Source: JAQVCM01 sp040403095 (GTDB taxonomy: Bacteria; Bacteroidota; Bacteroidia; Flavobacteriales_D; Crocinitomicaceae). Taken from it: a stretch of DNA of 64,000 bases. The position numbers and the translations under genes were made by a program. The stretch spans positions 118,096-182,095 of the forward strand of contig JBBALI010000002.1 in assembly GCA_040403095.1 (NCBI GenBank). The letters are read 5' to 3'. Below are positions 34,110 to 43,490 of the stretch, in pieces. Positions within the stretch are counted from its first letter, which is position 1. Every line of letters starts with the position of its first letter. The notes under the pieces are model-generated. The model was not told where the DNA came from and did no database searches. It was given only the letters and a program-made list of their open reading frames with translations.

Positions 34110-35630
34110 CTACATTTTTGATTTCAAAAACTGTTGCCATTGCAATGCTTGGTGCTTACTCATCACCCTTGGAAACTTATTTTGCGAGCCCAATTTTCCC
34201 AATTTTTCCATGAATTCATAAAAATAGGAAGTTGGCACACAATTCATCGTTGGCTTCGACAAACTGTATTTTCTTGCTGAAGCGTAATCGTCGTTTTTTT
34301 CTGACAACTTTTGATCCAACATTTCATTTAACTTATCGAAGTCAATTGCTTGATTTACACCCAATGTCCAATTGTGATTTTGTTTTTCACTATCTGGAAA
34401 TACACAATATTCTTCAAATTCTACATTCAACGTTTTACCCACGGAAATAATCGCTTCTTGAATATTATCCAGCGATAGATGTTCGCCCACCAAACTCAAA
34501 TATTGCTTGATTCGCCCAGTAATTTTGATTTCACATTGTTCAACATTGGTAAATTGAACCAAATCGCCAATGATGTATCGCCACAATCCAGCGTTGGTTG
34601 AAATGATCAAAGCGTAATTGATATTTGGCTGTACATTGGCTAAAGTGAAAGCCTTATGTTTATTGATTAAACTGCCATCTTCATTGAAATATTCGGCAGT
34701 AAAAGGTACAAATTCATAAAAAATTCCGGAATTAAGCAGCAATTGCATTCCCTGTTTTTTGGGCGTTTTTTGGTAGGCAAAATATCCTTCACTTGCTAAA
34801 TAAGTATCTAATAAATGCACTTCTTCTCCAAGTAAACGCTCTAATTTTTTAACGTAAGGATCAATGAAAACGCCGCCGTGGACATACACCTTGAAATTTG
34901 GCCAAATGTCGTGAATCGAATTCAATTGATAGCGAGCAATGATCCTTTCCATCAGCATGATACACCAACTTGGAATTCCAGCCATGATGCCAATGTCCCA
35001 CTGAGGAGCAGCCTCAACCATGATGTCTAGCTTTTTGTTCCAATCTTTGATTTTGGTGGTTTTACTTTCAGGTTTGGTGAATGGCGAAGCAATCCAAGAA
35101 GTATGCTTTTTCAAAATCCCGCTCAAATCACCTTCAACGTGCGAACCAACTTGAACCAATTCAGTGGAACCACCAACGATTAAAATAGATGTTTGATAAA
35201 ATTTTGTAGGCAAATTTAAATCAGCCAAGGAAGTCATTTGCTTTAAACTCGTTTTTTGAAAAGAACGAATCATTTGCTGAGATACGGGAATTCTTTTACT
35301 TGGTGAACCAGTGGTGCCAGAAGAAAGCGCAAAATAGGTCGTTTTTCCGGGCCAAGTATTGTCTCGCGCGCCGTCAATAGTGCGATGCAACCAAGTGTTG
35401 TAGAACTGATCGTAATCCATCATTGGGACATTGTTCTGGAAAGTCAAAATAGGATTTTCATCTTCTATAATGCCTTCAAAATCATGACTTGTACCAAAAC
35501 TGGTTCTCCTAGCCCTGAAAAGTAATTTGTTGAACGCCTTCAATTGATTGTCAAAAGAAATCCCTTTTTTTAAACTTCTTTTTTGCCCAATTTGAGTCGA
35601 TGTTTTGATAATTCTTCCAACAATTTGCAT
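34110..35630 (-). CDS. GH3-family acyl-adenylating enzyme
   Basis: A 506-residue bacterial GH3 (auxin-responsive promoter) family protein. The adenylate-forming motif SSGTTGSPSKRIPVS lies near residue 98, with FKVYVHGGVFIDPY, TYLASEGYFAYQ and WRYIIGDLVQF further on. Plant GH3 enzymes join amino acids to hormone acids via an acyl-AMP; the bacterial substrates are not known to me. The gene converges with the PAS/SpoIIE gene, the stops nine bases apart. Confidence 0.88.
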   Translation of the reverse strand: MQIVGRIIKTSTQIGQKRSLKKGISFDNQLKAFNKLLFRARRTSFGTSHDFEGIIEDENPILTFQNNVPMMDYDQFYNTWLHRTIDGARDNTWPGKTTYFALSSGTTGSPSKRIPVSQQMIRSFQKTSLKQMTSLADLNLPTKFYQTSILIVGGSTELVQVGSHVEGDLSGILKKHTSWIASPFTKPESKTTKIKDWNKKLDIMVEAAPQWDIGIMAGIPSWCIMLMERIIARYQLNSIHDIWPNFKVYVHGGVFIDPYVKKLERLLGEEVHLLDTYLASEGYFAYQKTPKKQGMQLLLNSGIFYEFVPFTAEYFNEDGSLINKHKAFTLANVQPNINYALIISTNAGLWRYIIGDLVQFTNVEQCEIKITGRIKQYLSLVGEHLSLDNIQEAIISVGKTLNVEFEEYCVFPDSEKQNHNWTLGVNQAIDFDKLNEMLDQKLSEKNDDYASARKYSLSKPTMNCVPTSYFYEFMEKLGKLGSQNKFPRVMSKHQALQWQQFLKSKM

Positions 35631-35936
35631 ACTTTCAATTTCTCGTTAAACAAAGCTAAAATTAATCTTTGTAGCAGGATTGATTATTTCAAATTTAAGC
35701 ATTTTGAATCTTTATTTTCATTACTGCGCGAAAGCAAATATTTTTTAGTGCTTTTTAACATATTTCACTTCAAATCTAACGTGCTATCAATCAATATAAA
35801 TAACTGAATAATAGGTTCAAAAAACCAATTAAGTTTAATATTTAATGAATTGATAATTTAATGTGATAGAAATCAGTTATACTTTATTTTGATTGTTTAA
35901 CTTTGTAATGGATTTTAAAACCAGAAATTCAATCCT
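35631..35936. other. AT-rich divergent gap
   Basis: The 306 bases between the divergent GH3 and universal-stress genes are AT-rich with no open frame of coding character. The only element seen is a TAnnTTTG box at 35898-35905. Confidence 0.5.
35898..35905 (+). promoter_or_regulatory. -7 box before universal stress protein gene
   Basis: TAACTTTG, 31 bases before ATG 35937; no clear -33 TTG. Confidence 0.45.
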
Positions 35937-36755
35937 ATGAAAAATAAAACATTTATTGTTCCCCACGATTTTACGACAGTCGCTGACAACGCTTTGGATC
36001 ATGCACTTGCAACAGCAGTGATTGTTGATGCAAAGATTTATTTGCTGCATGTTGTCGCTAAGGACAAAGAAATTCCTGAAGCTGAAACGCATTTGAAAGC
36101 ATTGATTACCGCCAGAAATTCTTCTATTGAATTAATTCCTGTTGTGCGTGTTGGAAGTATTTTTGAAGACATTGGAGATTTTGCTTCTGAACACCATGCT
36201 GACCTGATTTTCATGGGAACGCACGGCAGACACGGATGGCAGCACATCACTGGAAGTCACGCTTTGAAAGTGATTACACATTCTACAGTGCCATTCGTAG
36301 TGGTGCAAGAAAAAGGAATCAAACCTTCTGGTTACGATGACATTGTGGTGCCATTGGATTTGAACAAAGAAACCAAGCAAAAATTGGCTTATGTGGCTAA
36401 CTTGGCAACTTATTTTAAATCGCGTGTTCACATCGTTACGCCTGACGAAACGGATGAGGTTTTCCGTCAGCAGGTGAAAGTGAACATTCAATTTGCACAA
36501 AGATTTTTTGCTGAAAGAAACATTGAAATCACTACAACCATCGCTCCTGCAAATGGATTCGACAAAGAAGTGGTGAAACATGCGGTGCATTTAGATGCTG
36601 ATTTGATTGCCATCATGAATTTAAATAGAAACAATTTGTTAGGCGTAATTACTGCCAATCACGAACAATATATTTTGACGAATGACGCGCAAATCCCAAC
36701 GTTGATTATCAATCCACTTGAAAATCCATACGGGTCTAGCGTTTTGTTTGGATAA
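35937..36755 (+). CDS. Universal stress protein with tandem Usp domains
   Basis: A 272-residue cytoplasmic protein with two Usp domains (about 5-145 and 150-270). The first has the ATP-type motif MGTHGRHGWQHITGSHALKVITHSTVPFVVV (G-2X-G-9X-G-S-like). The second is degenerate at the motif (MNLNRNNLLGVITANHEQYILTN) and may not bind nucleotide. Tandem Usp proteins are common in Bacteroidota stress responses. It has its own promoter and terminator. Confidence 0.9.
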   Translation: MKNKTFIVPHDFTTVADNALDHALATAVIVDAKIYLLHVVAKDKEIPEAETHLKALITARNSSIELIPVVRVGSIFEDIGDFASEHHADLIFMGTHGRHGWQHITGSHALKVITHSTVPFVVVQEKGIKPSGYDDIVVPLDLNKETKQKLAYVANLATYFKSRVHIVTPDETDEVFRQQVKVNIQFAQRFFAERNIEITTTIAPANGFDKEVVKHAVHLDADLIAIMNLNRNNLLGVITANHEQYILTNDAQIPTLIINPLENPYGSSVLFG

Positions 36756-36776
36756 AAAATTAATCATTATTTTTAC

Positions 36777-36807
36777 AAAGGAACTTCCATTGGAGTTCCT
36801 TTTTTTT
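36777..36807 (+). terminator. Terminator after universal stress protein gene
   Basis: AAAGGAACT (36777-36785) pairs with AGTTCCTTT (36794-36802), followed by T residues. Confidence 0.85.
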
Positions 36808-36828
36808 ATCATTCAATTTGTTAGGAAA

Positions 36829-37494
36829 ATGTCATCGCACCACGTTGTTAGAGATCTTCAAGAACCTGCATTAATCATAGCAAATGGCGAAGCTTGCAGC
36901 TTAAATTTGTTGGGCGAATTGCTCGAATGGAGCCCTTACGTGGTGGTGTTGGATGGCGCAATTCATCGGGTGCTCGAACTTGAAATCAAAGTGGATGTGC
37001 TATTGGGCGATTTTGACCGAAATGAAATTCCTTTGGAAACTATCAAAGCCAAACAAGACGCGATTGAAATTGTGCATACGCCCGACCAAAACAAAACTGA
37101 TTTGGAAAAAGCCATTGATTTTCTAATTCAAAAAGGACACCGCGCAGTCAACGTTTTGTGGGCAACAGGCAAACGCGCAGACCATACCTTGGCGAATATC
37201 ACAGGAATTGTAAGATTTAAAAATCAAATCACGATTACAATCATCGACGATTATTCTGTCATTTATCAATTGCCTGAAAAGTTTCAAAAGTGGTACCCAA
37301 AAAACACGCCCATTTCTCTGATTCCAGTTGGAACGGTAGATGGAATTATCACCGAAAACTTGAAATACAACCTGCAAAACGAAAGTTTGACTTTGGGCTA
37401 TAGAATCGGAAGCAGCAATGAAGTTGCGGAAGATGGAATCATCAAAATCAGTCACCAAAAAGGCGATTTATTGATGATGGAATGCAAAGATTAA
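36829..37494 (+). CDS. thiN: Thiamine pyrophosphokinase
   Basis: A 221-residue enzyme transferring pyrophosphate from ATP to thiamine to make the coenzyme. Family motifs: ALIIANGEACS, VVLDGAIHRVLEL, VLLGDFDRNE, TPDQNKTDLEKAIDFL, ATGKRADHTLANI (metal and substrate site Asp residues). The start is ATG 36829; an in-frame extension upstream would cross the terminator of the preceding gene, so it is excluded. The gene converges on dusB with a seven-base gap between stops. Confidence 0.9.
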   Translation: MSSHHVVRDLQEPALIIANGEACSLNLLGELLEWSPYVVVLDGAIHRVLELEIKVDVLLGDFDRNEIPLETIKAKQDAIEIVHTPDQNKTDLEKAIDFLIQKGHRAVNVLWATGKRADHTLANITGIVRFKNQITITIIDDYSVIYQLPEKFQKWYPKNTPISLIPVGTVDGIITENLKYNLQNESLTLGYRIGSSNEVAEDGIIKISHQKGDLLMMECKD

Positions 37495-37501
37495 TCAAGA
37501 T

Positions 37502-38494
37502 TTAAGCAAACTCAAAATTGGCTTCATTTTCCTGAATGTAGGTCAATGTGTCCATGATTTCTTGCAAATTAAACGACGTAACCAATTTCATTCTGTAATC
37601 TTTGATGTGTGAAATTCCTTTGAAATAATTGGAATAATGGCGCTTCATTTCGGCGATTCCGAGTACTTCACCTTTCCAATCGACAGACATTTGCAAATGA
37701 TCTTTTGCCGCTTGCACGCGTTCTGCAATTCCAGGCGATGCCAAATGCGTTCCGGTATTCAAAAAATGCTTGATTTCATTGAAAACCCATGGATAACCGA
37801 TTGAAGCGCGACCAATCATGATTCCGTCAATGCCATAGCGATTTTTATATTCTAGTGCTTTTTCAGGAGAATCGATGTCGCCATTTCCAAAAACTGGAAT
37901 GCGCATGCGCGGATTGCTTTTCACATCGCCAATCAAAGTCCAATCAGCTTCGCCTTTATACAATTGCTTGCGTGTACGGCCGTGAATAGAAATTGCTTCA
38001 ATGCCAACGTCTTGCAGTTTCTCAGCGGTGCTAACCACAAATTTAGTGTCTTCATCCCAGCCCAAACGCGTTTTCACGGTGACTGGCAAATTGGTTGATT
38101 TCACAATTTCTTCTGTCATGCGCACCAATTTGGGAATGTCTTGTAACATTCCAGCGCCGGCACCTTTGCAAGTGACTTTTTTCACCGGACAACCGAAATT
38201 GATGTCGATGATATCCGGATTTGTTTTCTCGATGATTTCAGCTGCTTGGCGCATGCTGACGATGTCGTAGCCAAAAATTTGAATACCGACAGGACGTTCA
38301 TATTCATAAATATCTAATTTTTGAACACTTTTTGCCGCATCGCGAATCAAACCTTCGGAAGAGATAAATTCAGTGTACATCAAATCGGCGCCATGTTTTT
38401 TGCACAAGGCACGAAAAGGCGGATCACTCACGTCTTCCATCGGTGCAAGCAACAGGGGAAATTCTCCCAATTCAATATTTCTGATTTTTACCAC
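37502..38494 (-). CDS. dusB: tRNA-dihydrouridine synthase
   Basis: A 330-residue FMN-dependent enzyme reducing uridine to dihydrouridine in tRNA. Motifs: LLLAPMEDVSDPPFR, NFGCPVKKVTCKGAGAGML (catalytic Cys in CPVKKV), VKTRLGWDE, ISIHGRTRKQLYKGEADW, FGNGDI and IDGIMIGRASIGYPW. The start is GTG 38494; the next Met lies within the flavin-binding motif so cannot be the start. A TAACTTTG box ends four bases upstream, implying a leaderless mRNA starting with GTG. Confidence 0.93.
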   Translation of the reverse strand: MVKIRNIELGEFPLLLAPMEDVSDPPFRALCKKHGADLMYTEFISSEGLIRDAAKSVQKLDIYEYERPVGIQIFGYDIVSMRQAAEIIEKTNPDIIDINFGCPVKKVTCKGAGAGMLQDIPKLVRMTEEIVKSTNLPVTVKTRLGWDEDTKFVVSTAEKLQDVGIEAISIHGRTRKQLYKGEADWTLIGDVKSNPRMRIPVFGNGDIDSPEKALEYKNRYGIDGIMIGRASIGYPWVFNEIKHFLNTGTHLASPGIAERVQAAKDHLQMSVDWKGEVLGIAEMKRHYSNYFKGISHIKDYRMKLVTSFNLQEIMDTLTYIQENEANFEFA

Positions 38495-38498
38495 GGCG

Positions 38499-38506
38499 CA
38501 AAGTTA
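38499..38506 (-). promoter_or_regulatory. -7 box abutting the dusB GTG start
   Basis: Minus-strand TAACTTTG followed by CGCC and then the GTG. No -33 TTG at normal spacing. Confidence 0.4.
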
Positions 38507-38725
38507 AGGCAAAGGAATGGGAATTGGAAATAAAAAGCACATCAAGAGTATTTTGGATGTTTTCTGAATTTACAAAGATATATTTTTAATCAAAAAACCT
38601 TAAAAGGTTTAAATATTCACAAAAAACATCATTATAAACGATATAACAATGCTAATATTCATTTGTTAGATTTTATTACATTTCAAATTTTAATTTAGTC
38701 GCTAATAACCAATTAACTTATTTTT

Positions 38726-39877
38726 ATGAAAACAAAATTTACCCTTTTATTTGTGTTTAGTTTATTCTTTTTGAGCTCTAGCTTTGCACAAAACACATCC
38801 CAAAATCCAGATTCACTTAATGTTGAATTTAATGATACAACTCAAAATTTGCAAGTAAATGGTTCGATGATTGTCGATTCTTCATTGACTGTAAAAGATT
38901 CCGTTATCATGGAGGACAATTTGCACATTTATGAAAAATTACAATTAGAAAAAGATGCTCACCTAAAAAAAGACGTTTATGTAGGCAATGAAATAAAAGT
39001 TGAAGGTGACGTGTATTTGATGAAAAACGTATATGTAAATGAAAACTTAAAAGTCAATGGTGAAACGCATTTAATCAATATTGCTTCATTTTACAATAAA
39101 ATAAATTTTCTTAATCTTAATTCTGTTGATCCTGCTTCATATAGTAATACTGAAGATTCAACAAACCAAAATCTGACTCCAAATATATTATTCTTAGATC
39201 AAAATGGTGAAGTACAAAAAGGAGAAGGTGATATACTAAAAAGTTTAATTTATCAACCTTTACCACCATCATTTAATTGTATAAATCCAATTACTGGCGC
39301 GGTACCAAACCCAACTTGGGCGAATGGACCTAGTAAAATATATGTAGCTTGTCCTGATGATGCAAGGGTTGGTATTGGAACAAACAGTCCAAAAGCAAAG
39401 TTAGACGTTAGAGGCACTACATATACAACAAAATTGGCTATAGGCGGAATGAATCCTGATGATATGATTGGTAGATTTCATTTAAAAACTGGGTTTTTGG
39501 AAGCAAATAATTCAACCGTTTTTTTGATTGAAAATGACGACAGAAAGATTTTTCAAATCTCAAATAATGGACTGCTGAACGTGAGAGAAGTAAAAGTAGA
39601 TTTAGAAGCTTGGCCCGATTATGTTTTTGAAGAAAATTACAAATTACGACCATTGGTTGAAGTTGAAAATTTTATCAAATTAAATGGCCATTTACCCAAT
39701 ATACCAAATGCAAAAACAATAGAAAGCGAAGGCGTAAATTTGGGTGAAATGAATAAACTTTTGATGGAGAAAGTAGAAGAATTGACATTGTATTTGATTG
39801 AACAAAATAAACAGCTTCAAATTCAAAACACAAGAATAGAAAGTTTAGAGAAAACCATTGAAAATAGCGGAAAATGA
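38726..39877 (+). CDS. Exported hexad-repeat, tail-fibre-like protein
   Basis: A 383-residue protein with a signal peptide (cut after SSSFAQ). Residues about 45-120 show a six-residue alternation (LTVKDSVIMEDNLHIYEKLQ, then VYVGNEIKVEGDVYLMKNVYVNENLKVNG), as in beta-solenoids. The C-terminal half has RVGIGTNSPKAKLDVRG, REVKVDLEAWPDYVFEENY, LRPLVEVENFIKLNGHLPNIPN and a coiled coil (EMNKLLMEKVEELTLYLIEQNKQLQIQ), a module common in exported Bacteroidota proteins resembling phage tail-fibre ends. It overlaps the next gene by ATGA, the first of three linked genes. Confidence 0.82.
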   Translation: MKTKFTLLFVFSLFFLSSSFAQNTSQNPDSLNVEFNDTTQNLQVNGSMIVDSSLTVKDSVIMEDNLHIYEKLQLEKDAHLKKDVYVGNEIKVEGDVYLMKNVYVNENLKVNGETHLINIASFYNKINFLNLNSVDPASYSNTEDSTNQNLTPNILFLDQNGEVQKGEGDILKSLIYQPLPPSFNCINPITGAVPNPTWANGPSKIYVACPDDARVGIGTNSPKAKLDVRGTTYTTKLAIGGMNPDDMIGRFHLKTGFLEANNSTVFLIENDDRKIFQISNNGLLNVREVKVDLEAWPDYVFEENYKLRPLVEVENFIKLNGHLPNIPNAKTIESEGVNLGEMNKLLMEKVEELTLYLIEQNKQLQIQNTRIESLEKTIENSGK

Positions 39878-42678
39878 GAAAGTTTATATTTCTAAGTTTT
39901 TGCTCTTTCTGGTTGGTTGAAGCAAAAGCACAAATTAGCATTTACGATTGTAGTTTATATGAAAATGCACCAATTACGCAATCACAAATAGAACAGGCTG
40001 GCTATGAATTTAATAGACCTTGCGTGGAGTTAGACAACACCTTTAATTTTTCAGGATCGTCAAATAAAGCAATTACTTCACCTACTTCTATTCACATCAA
40101 ACCTGGGTTTTATGCTGGCAATTATGATGCAGATGGCGGTATGTTTCTAAAAATTCAACCCAAAGCAGATTTTGATGTGGCGGTGATGAATTACACCGCT
40201 CTTGGTGCTGTATTGAGATATGATAAATTGGAATTAGGAATTACTTTGCCTCCACCCTACAAAGATAAATTAGATCTTTTTATTGCTAATGAATTGGATC
40301 CAAATTTAAATGCGAATCCTACTGACATGATTAATCCTTTTTTGGAATGGGATTTAGATATTGAAGCAACTTTTACGCATGTTGCATCTGGCACAGTAAA
40401 AAAATTGGATGCATTCTTCACCAGAGATATGGCTAGAAATGAAACAACTAAGTTTTGGGATGCATTGCCCTCAGACTATCACATGCGGGTTCGTTTTGCA
40501 CCTCCCTCAAATGGAGTTTGGAATTGTGTTGTGAATATCAAAGTGAATGGTGAAATTGTTTCTACGTCTGATTTATTTAATTTCAAAGTCATTGAAAGCG
40601 ATAAACATGGGTACATCACAGTGCATCCCAACAAGAAAAATTTTGCGTTGGATGGAGAAGTTATTTTTCCGGTTGGACAGAATATCCCACATACTACAAT
40701 GACTCAATATGATGAAGAGCATAATCTCGTCTTCACCGATTTTACAAATAGAACGGAATTTTGCAATGACATTGAGGGTTGGAAAGACTACATAGGTCTT
40801 ATTGACCAATTCGGAGCATTAGGAGGTAGATTTACTAGAATTTTTGCTGCCCCGCATGCTGGATTGGTAGAGTGGGAAGAAAAAGGAAATTATTTTCGCA
40901 GAATGCATCATGCTTTTGAAATGGATAATGTTATTGATAAATTAGCAGAACACGACATGTTCACTGTTTTCGATTTGTTACTACACAATTATTTCATGCA
41001 ATATGCAGATTACAATGCGTGGCCATGGGACTGGGATCGCAAAATAATATGTCAAAATAATGGTGCCTGCTATCCAAATGCAATAATAGGCACGGAAGGC
41101 AATTACTATTATTATCCAACTTCAGAAATCGAACCTTGGCAATTGGATTACCCTGTTCATCCATACAATTCGAATCCAGGAGTAAAAATGCCTCATGAAA
41201 TGTTTTTGGATGAATTTGATTTAAAATACCATGAACAAAGGATTCGTTACTACATTAGCAGATATGGCTACAGCACCCAAATTTATATTTGGGAACAAGC
41301 AGAAGAGACATTTCATTTAAGTCAAGATTGGAGTAATCCAAATCAAGGTGGAGGAAATGAGCCATATTTCAATCCGAACAGTAGTATTCATGGCGATGTT
41401 TTGGATGCAGTTGACAATTACGTAAGACGAATGAACGCATTTGTAAGAGATCATTTGGAACATTCACATCAATTATTAGGCGTATATGCAATGAGTCAAC
41501 AATACGGTAAAGATGAAACAATTAACAACCATGATTTAAGTATTTTTGATCCAAATGCCGATTGTATAGCGATCTCCCAATATACTCAAAACCCAAATGG
41601 GTTACTAGAAGATGATAGTCATCAAGATCCAGATGATAATTATCTCTATATAGAGAACGAAAACTCTCTCCTTGCTCGTGTATCAATATTTGGCAATAAT
41701 TATAGAGAAGATGCCGAAGTAAATCCAGCTCCAACAACATGGAAGCGACCTGTATATATTACAGAAAGCGGTGTAGCTTATGACAATGCTTTCCCTAATC
41801 AAATACCTTGTCTTGCGGGTGCTGATGAAAAATTAGATAACACCCGTTTTGGCTTCAGCGGCATTGCAGGTTTTAACAAATGGCATTACAACGAAGGCAA
41901 TAATTATTACGTTTGGGAAAACATTATTCGCTCCGAGCAACACATGAATGGGCAAGAAGTGAGGAATGTGATTGGTTCAAATTATAAACAAGGTAGACAA
42001 CAAGAAGAATTGAATTTTGGAAGTTTGGGAAATAACGGAGCCTCTGGTAATGTCCTTGAAATGCAGTATTATTTGAGTGAAGATAAAAACAATGCTGTGG
42101 GTTATGTTTACAACAGAACTGTGAATTATAAGACAGCTGGCAATAGTACATGTCGAACTGATTTTCCCAAAGCTAACTTTAACAATATTGTGAACATAGA
42201 TTGGGAAGACGATGGTTCGCTTAAACATTTAAAAATAAACGAACTACCATCTAGTGAAGATTACGATATTGACTTTTATGCCAGTCCAAATATGCAGTAT
42301 TTATTCACTAGTCATGTAAGTTCGGGTAGTAATGATAAAATAATAGTTGAGTTTCCTGAATTGACCAGTGACTCCCCTGTGGTATGGTTTGTTTGCAAAA
42401 AGCTAGGGGGTAGAAATGAAAATAATTTAACTACTGTTCAAGAAAACACGAGGAAATTCAATTTTGAAATTTATCCTAATCCAACGACTGGTAGGGTAAA
42501 TGTTCCCAAAAATCTTGGCGCTTTTGAAGTTTACACCTCGCTAGGCATGAAAGTGATCGTTCCTCAAATCGAAAATACAGTAGATGAAATTCAGCTAGAC
42601 TTCAAAGGCTTTGCAAAAGGGATTTATTACATTCAAAGTCCTCAAGTCCAACAAACATTTAAAATTTGTGTGATATGA
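39874..42678 (+). CDS. T9SS-secreted DUF5060/TIM-barrel glycoside-hydrolase-like protein
   Basis: A 934-residue secreted protein. It has a signal peptide (about 1-19), an N-terminal PTSIHIKPGFYAG...GGMFLKI repeat-like segment (about 68-92), a beta domain with GVWNCVVNIKVNG...HGYITVHPNKKNFALDGEVIFPVGQNI typical of DUF5060 (about 155-285), a probable TIM barrel (about 300-720) and a type A T9SS sorting domain (FEIYPNPTTGRVNV to KGIYYIQSPQVQQTFKICVI). Candidate catalytic acids are in QIYIWEQAEE (about 470) and VYITESG (about 630), placed as in clan GH-A retaining enzymes. The sugar target is unknown. ATGA overlaps join it to both neighbours. Confidence 0.8.
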   Translation: MRKFIFLSFCSFWLVEAKAQISIYDCSLYENAPITQSQIEQAGYEFNRPCVELDNTFNFSGSSNKAITSPTSIHIKPGFYAGNYDADGGMFLKIQPKADFDVAVMNYTALGAVLRYDKLELGITLPPPYKDKLDLFIANELDPNLNANPTDMINPFLEWDLDIEATFTHVASGTVKKLDAFFTRDMARNETTKFWDALPSDYHMRVRFAPPSNGVWNCVVNIKVNGEIVSTSDLFNFKVIESDKHGYITVHPNKKNFALDGEVIFPVGQNIPHTTMTQYDEEHNLVFTDFTNRTEFCNDIEGWKDYIGLIDQFGALGGRFTRIFAAPHAGLVEWEEKGNYFRRMHHAFEMDNVIDKLAEHDMFTVFDLLLHNYFMQYADYNAWPWDWDRKIICQNNGACYPNAIIGTEGNYYYYPTSEIEPWQLDYPVHPYNSNPGVKMPHEMFLDEFDLKYHEQRIRYYISRYGYSTQIYIWEQAEETFHLSQDWSNPNQGGGNEPYFNPNSSIHGDVLDAVDNYVRRMNAFVRDHLEHSHQLLGVYAMSQQYGKDETINNHDLSIFDPNADCIAISQYTQNPNGLLEDDSHQDPDDNYLYIENENSLLARVSIFGNNYREDAEVNPAPTTWKRPVYITESGVAYDNAFPNQIPCLAGADEKLDNTRFGFSGIAGFNKWHYNEGNNYYVWENIIRSEQHMNGQEVRNVIGSNYKQGRQQEELNFGSLGNNGASGNVLEMQYYLSEDKNNAVGYVYNRTVNYKTAGNSTCRTDFPKANFNNIVNIDWEDDGSLKHLKINELPSSEDYDIDFYASPNMQYLFTSHVSSGSNDKIIVEFPELTSDSPVVWFVCKKLGGRNENNLTTVQENTRKFNFEIYPNPTTGRVNVPKNLGAFEVYTSLGMKVIVPQIENTVDEIQLDFKGFAKGIYYIQSPQVQQTFKICVI

Positions 42679-43400
42679 AATTAATACTTTATTTTATTTT
42701 GTTGTTTGCGTTCAATGTGAGCGGCCAACTTAAATATTTTATTGAGTACAACACATCTGTAAAAAAAGGATTAACTGACTCGTATACTCTAGGTGATTTA
42801 ATTTTAGATAATAGCTTTTCTTTTGGTGCTAAAATGAATAAAGTAAACTTTTCAATGGGAGTTGGTCGCGAGGATTGGTTCTTACATTACTTCGATACTA
42901 AATATTACTCGAATACATCTTTAAACACTGCCCATTGCAGAACTTACAAAATGTCCGCTTTGCTTGAATACCAGTTTTTTATTCCCAAAACAAAATTATC
43001 GATCAGGGTTGGAGGCGGTGCGAAAGTGTACTTTTTAAATCAAATGAAAGATTCATTAAGTCTTACCGCTGGTGATCATTCCTTAAGATCATTAAAGCCT
43101 TCCGTTTTATTGAATGCTGAAGACACTTACACAGAACCTTTTCAGGATATAGGCTTAGCAAATTATAGCTTTATCACAAGTGTGCCGTATGCTTTAACAA
43201 CTAATTTGGCAGTGCAATATAATTTTAAAAAATGTGCGCTTAAATTTTATTTTGAGCCTTATTGGATGATGATCAAAAGAAAAAATGCAAAACATTTTAC
43301 TCCAGGATCTTATTTTGCGTTTTACAGCAACTTAGGTTTAGGCATAAATTACCCTTTAAATTTCAACAAGAAAGAAAAAACGTCCCCGCCAAATCAATAA
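42675..43400 (+). CDS. Putative outer-membrane beta-barrel protein
   Basis: A 241-residue protein with a signal peptide (to about residue 17, NVSGQ). The mature part alternates polar and aromatic residues in short strands (LKYFIEYNTSV, SFSFGAKMNKVNFSMGVG, KMSALLEYQFF, TNLAVQYNFKKCALKFYFEPYWM, FAFYSNLGLGINYPLNF), as in small beta-barrels. No family is recognised. Its ATG overlaps the stop of the DUF5060 gene (ATGA), so it should be made together with the secreted protein. Confidence 0.7.
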   Translation: MKLILYFILLFAFNVSGQLKYFIEYNTSVKKGLTDSYTLGDLILDNSFSFGAKMNKVNFSMGVGREDWFLHYFDTKYYSNTSLNTAHCRTYKMSALLEYQFFIPKTKLSIRVGGGAKVYFLNQMKDSLSLTAGDHSLRSLKPSVLLNAEDTYTEPFQDIGLANYSFITSVPYALTTNLAVQYNFKKCALKFYFEPYWMMIKRKNAKHFTPGSYFAFYSNLGLGINYPLNFNKKEKTSPPNQ

Positions 43401-43490
43401 AATCCAACTTTTTAACCAATTTTTCAATTTCAAACAACTTTTTAATTCAACCAACGTCTTTAGACTATAAATCAACATAAAGCAATACTT

